This document shows, one piece after another, positions 48,939 through 55,450 of a DNA stretch of 55,450 bases; position 1 is the first letter of the stretch; each line of letters begins with the position of its first letter. The translations under genes were made by a program, and so were the position numbers. Below the pieces are notes generated by a model. It was not told where the DNA came from. It saw nothing but the letters and a program-made list of their open reading frames with translations, and searched no databases. Source of the stretch: Candidatus Paralachnospira sangeri (GTDB lineage: Bacteria > Bacillota > Clostridia > Lachnospirales > Lachnospiraceae); the NCBI GenBank assembly GCA_904397815.1, contig CAJFOT010000057.1:1-55450 (forward strand). Direction: 5' to 3'.

Positions 48939-51437
48939 ATGACAGGCGAGCGTTTCTATCAGATATGTTTCACACGGATGGATCAGGGGGTTGGCTGGAC
49001 TACTTTTAATGCATCTCCGGATATACCTCAGAGTATGCTGGCGGATTTCAGCAGGATGGAAGCGGGAAATGAGATAAAGGGGAAAGTGCCTGTAGGCAGA
49101 GACGGGACTCCATTACACATGAGAGAATGGGCATGTGCCCGCGATTATTTCTATGCGGTGATGGTAGAGTATGGGCATAAGGATGAGCATGGACGCTCCT
49201 CTTTCTTCAGTCATGGATATGGGTTTGAGAATGCGTATGAGCTGTTAAAGGATCCCAGCCGTGTTCTGGCTTTGGAGAAGGAAAATTATTCTTTCGACCA
49301 GGAGAGTACCAGGCGCATCCCGGAAAAACTCGAAATAGGCGTTCCTTTTACAGCGGAAACTGCGATGGAGATATGCGGGATGGATACAGCGCAATATCTT
49401 CATTATATTAAGTGTCTCTACGTCGCTATCTCATCCAGGGCTAAAATGACAATTTATGTGAAAGTAGACGACCGTGACACGGAAGCAGCTCCGATGATGT
49501 ATCTGGCTTACTGTGCAGTGCCCTATTCCCTGCGGACAAAACTCAGCGCCTCTACCTGTGCGGATATTCAGGGACAGGATAAGAGGCTGGTGTTTTGCGA
49601 GGAGATCCCGGCTCATAGCAAGTTTGTTGACATCAAAGCCGGGGCAGATAATATTTTAAATGCCGCGATTGAAAACAGGTGGAATAGAAATCCCTTTGTC
49701 AGTTATTTTGCGGAACACTGGACGGAGCAAGAGATGAATGCCCTGATTTTTCAGCGGATGGAAGGATGTCTGGCGCAGATCGGGGACAAAAATATGAGCA
49801 GTATGGAATCAATTCAGCTGGCTTTTCGGCTCAGTCGTTATCAGATAGACGATATACCGGAAGAGGAACTACCCGGACTGCTCTACGATTGTGCGTCATT
49901 ACCGGTGGAGGTTACAGATTCTTACGAGATTATTCTGGCGGACATGTTAAAGGCTGTGTGTCGGAAACAGCTGCAGCTGAGCGAAGAGACACGAAGGATA
50001 ATAAGATCCAGAGGGGAAGAGGCGCAGACATCTGAATTAAAAGAGGCATATCTGGATTATAATGTCTGGGTGATTATGACGATGGATTTGGACGAGAGCT
50101 GTAACGTATTAGAAGAGATGGATCAGAGCAGCGTCGACTTTATTCATCTGCGCCGTAAGCTCTATCAGAGCGAAGAGGGAAAGAGAATACTGAAAAAGTT
50201 CTATATACTCCAAATTGATAAATTGGTGAAGAAGTCTGATGCAAAAGAACAGGATCTGGTGGATTTTTACCATCGCCTGGAGGATATGACAGAAATCGCT
50301 TCTTATGCTTCCAGGGCTTTTGAACCGGTATTGATTCGGATCTGTCAAAAGAAGATTCAAAAGGGCGCTTCTTATCAGGAAACCTTTCAGGAATTTTTAG
50401 CGAGCGCAAAAGAACTGGGTCAGCTGGGGGTTGTTCCCGATGCTCTGATTGAGACAGAGAATCAGTATATATTAGAGCATTTTGATCCGGATCGCAGAGG
50501 GCAATATCGGGAGTTTTATCAGAACTATCCCCAGTATGAGGGTATGATCGAATACCTGGAAATGTTTGACTATCTGCGTCAGACAAGCTACTGGCAGGTG
50601 ACATCCTATCTTAATGCGCAGAAGGATATCTTGTCCGCTCAGCAGGTGAAATGGCTGCTGGAATATGCGCTGGCTCATGGAGCACGAGAAAAATGTCATG
50701 ATCTGATGTTTTGGCAGGCGATGGCCGAGTGCCTTGGAGAGTCTGTTTTTCAGTTGATGATCAGGTATCGGGTCGAAGCATTCTGCTATGGTGGTAAATT
50801 AGAAGGGCTCATTCGCAATTATCCGGAACAGTGGGAAAGTATTGATTTATTGGATGAAGCGATCCATGCGTGTAATATTGCTGCGGAAAGAAGTGAACAA
50901 AACGAGCGGCTGCTGAAGGATACGAAGAAGATCCTTGCTGAAAAGAAGAAGAAGATCCTGAAAAAAAATGCGGTGATAGAGAAACGTCAGAAAAGGGACG
51001 TCAGGAAGCGCGTCTCTTCACAGGAGAACTGTGTAATTGGTGAACCGGAGCAGGAGAATCCGGAAATAACGGAAGAGAATAAAGACAACAGAAAAGCGGA
51101 AAAGGAAGCCGAGGAAAAGTATGACAGGAATGAGAATGTTGGCCAGGACGCAGCAGGGTCGGCAGGCACTGTCCAGGATGTGGAGAAGTCAGAAGATTCT
51201 GTTCCAGATAGACAGGACTTAGTTCCGGAAGAGAGAGATACTGAACCGGAAGAACAGGGCGCTGAACTGGAAGAGCAGGATAACAGGGTGAAAGAGTATA
51301 GTGCTGTCCTGGAAAAAAATGGTATTAAGCCGGAAAATAGTGTTGAGTCGAGTGAAAAGGGCGCTGAAATAAGTGACGGGAATGGTGGTTGGCTCGCCAA
51401 TCTGGTGAAAACGGCGAAAAAATGGTGGGGGAAATAA
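48939..51437 (+). CDS. Large GTPase-partner-like protein (GAP1-like)
   Basis: This 832-residue protein has an N-terminal domain with a pattern (RFYQICFTRMDQGVGWTTFN, then GRSSFFSHGYGFENAYELL) that resembles the N-terminal part of the GTPase-associated protein 1 group found next to such GTPases. The rest is helical, and the last 130 residues are very acidic and repetitive (EERDTEPEEQGAELEEQD), ending GWLANLVKTAKKWWGK, a possible amphipathic membrane-binding helix. ATG 48939 is preferred over a GTG two codons earlier because of spacing to the GGGGG site. The assignment rests on pattern memory and context. Confidence 0.65.
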   Translation: MTGERFYQICFTRMDQGVGWTTFNASPDIPQSMLADFSRMEAGNEIKGKVPVGRDGTPLHMREWACARDYFYAVMVEYGHKDEHGRSSFFSHGYGFENAYELLKDPSRVLALEKENYSFDQESTRRIPEKLEIGVPFTAETAMEICGMDTAQYLHYIKCLYVAISSRAKMTIYVKVDDRDTEAAPMMYLAYCAVPYSLRTKLSASTCADIQGQDKRLVFCEEIPAHSKFVDIKAGADNILNAAIENRWNRNPFVSYFAEHWTEQEMNALIFQRMEGCLAQIGDKNMSSMESIQLAFRLSRYQIDDIPEEELPGLLYDCASLPVEVTDSYEIILADMLKAVCRKQLQLSEETRRIIRSRGEEAQTSELKEAYLDYNVWVIMTMDLDESCNVLEEMDQSSVDFIHLRRKLYQSEEGKRILKKFYILQIDKLVKKSDAKEQDLVDFYHRLEDMTEIASYASRAFEPVLIRICQKKIQKGASYQETFQEFLASAKELGQLGVVPDALIETENQYILEHFDPDRRGQYREFYQNYPQYEGMIEYLEMFDYLRQTSYWQVTSYLNAQKDILSAQQVKWLLEYALAHGAREKCHDLMFWQAMAECLGESVFQLMIRYRVEAFCYGGKLEGLIRNYPEQWESIDLLDEAIHACNIAAERSEQNERLLKDTKKILAEKKKKILKKNAVIEKRQKRDVRKRVSSQENCVIGEPEQENPEITEENKDNRKAEKEAEEKYDRNENVGQDAAGSAGTVQDVEKSEDSVPDRQDLVPEERDTEPEEQGAELEEQDNRVKEYSAVLEKNGIKPENSVESSEKGAEISDGNGGWLANLVKTAKKWWGK

Positions 51438-51440
51438 TCT

Positions 51441-52499
51441 ATGAAAAAGTGGACGATGGATACATCAGCGCTGGAATTTAGTCTTTTCAGCGGGACGCGC
51501 CATTATGTCATTTCCAGAAGTGACCTGGGGAAGAGCGATTTTTACGCGACATGTGTCCAGCAGGATGCAGGGGTACATATGATATTACTGAATGAGGATT
51601 CTACACCGATGGGTGATGAGGATATTAGCTGGTTTCAAAAGCTGGTGGAATACACAATGCCGCAAAACCGGATTGAATGGCCGGTTGATATGGCAGAGAT
51701 CAGTGTGATGAAATTAGACGAAAGTCATCCGAAAACAAGCTACCTCCGTTATATGGTGTTTCCTATGCCTATTATATCTGGTACGTGGATACTGTTGAGA
51801 GATATTATCTGTCAGCCGACAGGCAGTGATGTGCTGGACTGGAGAAATGAGGAAATCCAAAAATATTGCCTTGGATTTTTGGATGCGCTAAGCTGGATGC
51901 ACGAAATGGGGTATGCATATAATGATTTTTCCCCGGATCGAATCCTTTTTCAGTCCGATACTGGAAAATGTTATTTCAAATTCCATTCAGGCATACAGCC
52001 CTTGATCAGGAAAATGGCAGTCAGGCCTCTGGATTTTTCTCTGTTCTCCAAAGAATTTTTTCCATCGAGCTATCTGGAGGATGAGGTAGGGACAGTTGAG
52101 AAGAAAAAAAATTATCGCAAGAGAATCGATGAAGAAACAGTACCCGCTGTTTTGTTTCGTATGATGATTGGAAAACTGCCCTATGAGGGGGAAGATATGA
52201 GTGCTTATGGAGATATTTTAAATCCAGATCGCCCGATGAGCGCTCCAGAACGGGAAATATACTTTCAACATTATCATCAGCGTCCAGTTTTTATTTTTGA
52301 TCCAGATAATCACAGAAACCAGCTGCCGGATATTTATGAAAGCAGGAAACCACGGGAAAGGTGGGAGTCTCTGTCTCCGGAACTGAAAACAATGTTTGTG
52401 GAATCCTTTAAAAAAGACAAAGAAGTCTATACGGTAAAACGATGGATGCGGGCACTGAGCAATTTGTATAGGATAAAAGAGAGAGGAACAGGAAAATGA
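51441..52499 (+). CDS. Probable pseudokinase
   Basis: This 352-residue protein has a kinase-like fold: helical ALSWMHEMGYAYNDFSPDRILF, where the catalytic-loop Asp162 remains but the metal-binding Asn is Arg167, and FKFHSG (His182-Ser-Gly) replaces the DFG motif. The activation and C-lobe part (RMMIGKLPYEGEDMSAYG) keeps kinase-like spacing. Loss of both metal ligands predicts no phosphotransfer, so it would be a scaffold or ATP-free sensor. It starts 3 bases after the GAP1-like gene and overlaps the next by 4 bases. Confidence 0.72.
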   Translation: MKKWTMDTSALEFSLFSGTRHYVISRSDLGKSDFYATCVQQDAGVHMILLNEDSTPMGDEDISWFQKLVEYTMPQNRIEWPVDMAEISVMKLDESHPKTSYLRYMVFPMPIISGTWILLRDIICQPTGSDVLDWRNEEIQKYCLGFLDALSWMHEMGYAYNDFSPDRILFQSDTGKCYFKFHSGIQPLIRKMAVRPLDFSLFSKEFFPSSYLEDEVGTVEKKKNYRKRIDEETVPAVLFRMMIGKLPYEGEDMSAYGDILNPDRPMSAPEREIYFQHYHQRPVFIFDPDNHRNQLPDIYESRKPRERWESLSPELKTMFVESFKKDKEVYTVKRWMRALSNLYRIKERGTGK

Positions 52500-53470
52500 C
52501 GGCTAAGGAGGCGCTAAGAGTGCTGGTAGGCGAAAAAGGACCGGGCATTTACAGGGATCCGGATACTTTAGAAGCACAATTAAAGCAGGCATCTGTGCCG
52601 ATGGCAGATATTTGTCAAATCAGACTGGTACAGGAGGCGGGATATTTTGCCAGATTTATGGCTCGGCTGGAGCAGGGGCTGACTGTGACCGATATCAATA
52701 ATCTGATTCATGCCTCAATGGAAACCGGTTTATCTTATGAGGCTGCAGGGAGCACAGTCAATCTGATGCTTGAGTCATTGGGGATTCAGCAGACGACAAA
52801 CTGGAAAACAAGAGCCTCATCTGATAAAAATCTGTGGAACAGCGAAAAAACACTATATGTTCCGCCGCTGGCTTACCAAAAGGAATTGGGGAAAATCGAA
52901 AAAAAAATAGAGCAGGATCAAGAATTGAATGAAGATGAGGCAGGGCTGCTGAATTTCTGTGCGAAAGCTCAGGTGCCCAGCGCCTTGCGGATGGAAGGGG
53001 AGCTATACCAGAAGAAGGACGAGAAGAAATCCGCGATGGCGTCATTGCAAGAAGCGGCGGCGTTAGGAGACGCAAAGGCGCTGGGGTTGATGGGAGATAA
53101 CGAATTTCTTTCCGGACAATATGGCAAGGCATATAAATATTATGTATGCTCAGGCGCGGCGGCGCCGACTTCCCGTCAGAAGGCAAGGATACAGGCATTA
53201 TACCGGTTGCGGGAATTCCATCAACATAGTATAATCCGCTGGATTGTATTTGCGTTTATTTCAGAAATCATCCTGATTGTTTTGTTTCCTTTGCTGACAG
53301 CTTATCATACATCAGGATGGCTGATCGGGATTGGGACACTTTTGAATATTGGTGTTACTGTGCTGCTGATTGTATGGTATCAGAAGAATCCGTTCCTGAT
53401 GAATAAGTATCTGTCATTGCTCTATGCTTTTGTCTTTACATTACTGAGCATAAGTTATGTGTTTCATTAG
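52496..53470 (+). CDS. Sel1/TPR-like membrane protein
   Basis: This 324-residue protein overlaps the pseudokinase gene (ATGA). A helical N-terminal domain is followed by two or three Sel1-like repeats (GELYQKKDEKKSAMASLQEA, GDNEFLSGQYGKAYKYYVCS) and three membrane helices at the end (WIVFAFISEIILIVLFPLL, LIGIGTLLNIGVTVLLIVWY, LLYAFVFTLLSISYV). It would be held to the membrane with repeats in the cytosol as a protein-binding platform. No more exact assignment is possible. Confidence 0.7.
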   Translation: MTAKEALRVLVGEKGPGIYRDPDTLEAQLKQASVPMADICQIRLVQEAGYFARFMARLEQGLTVTDINNLIHASMETGLSYEAAGSTVNLMLESLGIQQTTNWKTRASSDKNLWNSEKTLYVPPLAYQKELGKIEKKIEQDQELNEDEAGLLNFCAKAQVPSALRMEGELYQKKDEKKSAMASLQEAAALGDAKALGLMGDNEFLSGQYGKAYKYYVCSGAAAPTSRQKARIQALYRLREFHQHSIIRWIVFAFISEIILIVLFPLLTAYHTSGWLIGIGTLLNIGVTVLLIVWYQKNPFLMNKYLSLLYAFVFTLLSISYVFH

Positions 53471-53479
53471 GAGGTTCAT

Positions 53480-55162
53480 ATGAATGATATGAAAAACGCC
53501 GTGATAAATCAGATAATTCTGCTTATCGGCTGGGTTGCTACAGCTGTGATCCTGTTATGGCCGCAGATCTCCTGGCAAACTGTGGTAGTCATTGGGGCAG
53601 GCGCGTTGGCTCTGGCGCTGGGGTGCGTTGCAAAGGCAAGAGAGCAGAAAGAAGAACAGTTTACACAGTACCTCGATATGTATCTGGGAATCATGTGTAT
53701 TGTACTGATGGGAGGATACCTGCTTCAGATCAATAACTGGGAAAGCAGACTCCTTGCAATGGTGACGTCGGGCGTGATACTCAGAGAGATTGCGAATTTT
53801 CTTCTGATTTTCTTCAGAGACCATTTTCTCGCCCTTGTTTTGGTCATCGCAGCCGGCATATTGAAAATATTGCTGAAAAAAATAGAGAACGTAGTGCTGG
53901 GAGTTATTGCGGACTATTTATTGAGTTGGACAGTTTTTTGTTGTTTTTATTATTGGGCAACAGAAGGACGCATGTATAACAGCTTTCTGGAAACGGCGGT
54001 GGCACTTCTGTTTATCCTGGTTACACTGATGAAACGAGTCAATGGGCTGGATAATCGTTCGTTCACAACGGTATGGTTTTGGGTAGTGAATGGAATCTAT
54101 TCCTTATCAGGGCTTTATCGTACGGTCGATTTAAATGAGTTTTACATGCCGGGATATATTGCTGAACGGATTTTGTCTCAAGGATTTAGCCTGCGCAATA
54201 CAATATTTTTGTCGGTGATCTGGTTGGCGGCGGCAGGAGTTATTTATGGAATTGCGTTAGAAGAAGAGGATGCGCTTGGAATAAAAAGCTATTGGTGTTT
54301 ATGGGTGATTGCCACGATTCCGATGACTGTGTATTTTCTGAATCATTTTTATACCGGTTATTGGTGGATTCTGTTCATGGCTTATTACATATGTATGTGC
54401 GCCGTAATGGCAGGGTATGGGTCAACAAAGGAGAACACCGAAAAAAATCGGTATAAGAAATACCAATGGATGGTTCTCATGGTCATACTTCCGTTTGCCC
54501 TAATTTATATGTTGCGCAAAGCAAATTGTGGCAAACTTTTATCGGCGTGCGCATTGCTCATCGGCTGTCTGATGATGGCAGGAGTTGTGTGGGATGTCGT
54601 TTTCGATATTTCGGCGACAGAGAGAGACAGAAGTATCAAAACTGCTGTCACATGTGTGATCAGTATCGCTTTGGTAACTGCGGCAAGAGTATATGAATCC
54701 CGCATGAAAGTAGAACACTTGGTTCTGCTGGTTTTTGTTACGGTGCTTTTTGCAGTGTTTCTGGTTATCGTCGGTCGTGTGGATTCTGACGGGCTGACGT
54801 TGTTTCAAAATCGCCTCTTGGGAACATCTTCTGTAGCGCTCTTTCTGATATTTTGTCTGGTTCTTTCGTTTAAAGGCGGATGCTCGGTTGAAATTCATCT
54901 GAATGAAAATCAGCAGGCGGAGGTCAGTGTTACTGCCAGAGGGAAAGAGAACGGCATTGCTGAAATAGAGGCAAAATGGACAGATGATCCGATGAAGGAA
55001 ATTTTAATTAACAAAAAAACGGAATTGCCTGAGGCAGAACCTTATCAGGATGTGTCAGAAGAAATGATATTGCCGGTCGGCAATGGAAAATTGACGATAG
55101 AGGCTACAGACACTTTTGGAAGAAAAACGACTGTTACACAGTGGTTTCATCACTTGCCATAA
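53480..55162 (+). CDS. Multispanning membrane protein with extracytoplasmic beta domain
   Basis: This 560-residue protein has about 12-13 membrane helices, then a C-terminal soluble domain (about residues 470-560: GCSVEIHLNENQQAEVSVTA, GNGKLTIEATDTFGRKTT) of Ig-like, beta-sandwich type. The domain would be outside the cell or in the cytosol depending on helix number. An AGGAGG site precedes the ATG. It is the last gene of the second operon. Polysaccharide-type or flippase-like transport cannot be told from sequence. An ISL3-like element starts a short way after it. Confidence 0.68.
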   Translation: MNDMKNAVINQIILLIGWVATAVILLWPQISWQTVVVIGAGALALALGCVAKAREQKEEQFTQYLDMYLGIMCIVLMGGYLLQINNWESRLLAMVTSGVILREIANFLLIFFRDHFLALVLVIAAGILKILLKKIENVVLGVIADYLLSWTVFCCFYYWATEGRMYNSFLETAVALLFILVTLMKRVNGLDNRSFTTVWFWVVNGIYSLSGLYRTVDLNEFYMPGYIAERILSQGFSLRNTIFLSVIWLAAAGVIYGIALEEEDALGIKSYWCLWVIATIPMTVYFLNHFYTGYWWILFMAYYICMCAVMAGYGSTKENTEKNRYKKYQWMVLMVILPFALIYMLRKANCGKLLSACALLIGCLMMAGVVWDVVFDISATERDRSIKTAVTCVISIALVTAARVYESRMKVEHLVLLVFVTVLFAVFLVIVGRVDSDGLTLFQNRLLGTSSVALFLIFCLVLSFKGGCSVEIHLNENQQAEVSVTARGKENGIAEIEAKWTDDPMKEILINKKTELPEAEPYQDVSEEMILPVGNGKLTIEATDTFGRKTTVTQWFHHLP

Positions 55163-55196
55163 ACGCAGATGTATGTGGAACAGTATGTTATTTATT

Positions 55197-55220
55197 GGTT
55201 CTTTCCAGATTTAGTTGATA
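55197..55220 (+). repeat. Possible left end of an ISL3-family element
   Basis: The sequence starting GGTTCTTTCCAGATTTAG at 55197 resembles the terminal inverted repeats of ISL3-type elements, which often begin GGxTCTTTCC. It lies 65 bases ahead of the transposase start. The right end is outside the window, so this is unproven. Confidence 0.4.
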
Positions 55221-55261
55221 TTAGTGTGTGAAAGGATTATAATTAGCTTGGGTGATGATTC

Positions 55262-55450
55262 ATGGAGCAAGAAATTATAAAATTATTAGATCCAAATTTA
55301 GAATGTATCCGATGCAAATTAAAAAAACAGCAGATTGTATTTGAAGCTCAATCTTTAAAAGAAGAAGTTCCTTGTCCATATTGCGGGAGCTTATCCTCAA
55401 AAGTACATTCCATATATCAACGTGAGATCCAAGACATCCCGCTCCAGGAT
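55262..55450 (+). CDS. ISL3-family transposase, N-terminal part
   Basis: The gene is cut by the window end; 63 codons are visible. They read LDPNLECIRCKLKKQQIVFE, then VPCPYCGSLSSKVHSIYQRE and IQDIPLQD, the zinc-finger-type N-terminus of ISL3 transposases (Cys-x2-Cys with following Tyr-x-Arg-x-Ile-Gln-Asp). The ATG at 55262 is the first in frame. These enzymes move the element by a DDE-type cut; the catalytic residues lie beyond the window. It marks the right boundary of the large system. Confidence 0.85.
   Translation, partial: MEQEIIKLLDPNLECIRCKLKKQQIVFEAQSLKEEVPCPYCGSLSSKVHSIYQREIQDIPLQD

Noticed and set aside
22749..55162. Integrative conjugative element based on HerA/VirB4-like and FtsK-like ATPases
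   Set aside because: No relaxase, integrase, replication protein, pilus gene or attachment-site repeats were seen; the tubulin/vWA/GTPase content does not fit conjugation.

Overview
The window looks like a chromosomal segment of an anaerobic Firmicute, most likely a Lachnospiraceae-type gut Clostridium. Pointers are strong AAGGAGG-type ribosome sites, GTG and TTG starts, an AgrC/LytTR-type two-component pair, a tungsten aldehyde:ferredoxin oxidoreductase, a Firmicute LexA-like box in front of a Y-family polymerase with a YolD partner, and an ISL3-type transposase. The assignment rests on gene content only.

The left part (1 to about 22.5 kb) is fairly GC-rich and reads as ordinary chromosome. 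It holds two small heat-shock proteins (the first cut by the window edge), an RNA 2',3'-cyclic phosphodiesterase, and a LacI-type regulator. Next comes a probable organophosphate/phosphonate uptake and dephosphorylation operon: PhnD-like lipoprotein, PhnC ATPase, two PhnE permeases, a metallophosphatase without a signal peptide, and an inositol-monophosphatase-family enzyme, followed by an esterase. After these are a LytTR regulator with a GHKL histidine kinase, a six-helix putative acetate channel, an AOR-ferredoxin-small protein-SufS cluster, the polymerase/YolD pair, and two transporters (NSS and TauE/SafE families).

The right part (about 22.7 to 55.2 kb) is visibly richer in A+T and forms one multi-protein system. 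An XRE regulator is divergent from a first operon encoding a zinc-ribbon/membrane/C-type-lectin-like protein, a zinc-ribbon membrane protein, a HerA-like ATPase, two related coiled-coil proteins and a small membrane protein. A second operon (30.2 to 55.2 kb) encodes a membrane-anchored kinase-N-lobe-like protein, an FtsK/SpoIIIE-type ATPase, three WXG100-like helical-hairpin proteins, the same kind of hairpin joined to a papain-like peptidase, and an unrecognised protein. It continues with a secreted membrane-anchored von Willebrand A protein, two tandem tubulin/FtsZ-like proteins, a Rossmann-like partner, a beta-rich protein, a zinc-ribbon P-loop GTPase, a large GTPase-partner-like protein, a pseudokinase, and two multispanning membrane proteins.

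Both operons are preceded by almost the same 44-bp promoter block (38 of 44 identical), which suggests they are switched on together, perhaps by the XRE protein. A tubulin-like protein with a vWA protein and a distinct GTPase is the core of a predicted bacterial membrane-remodelling system described from genome comparison (the FtsZl-1 family). Here it is joined to type-VII-secretion-like parts and a HerA motor. An ISL3 element begins just after the last gene. No tRNA, rRNA or CRISPR array was seen.
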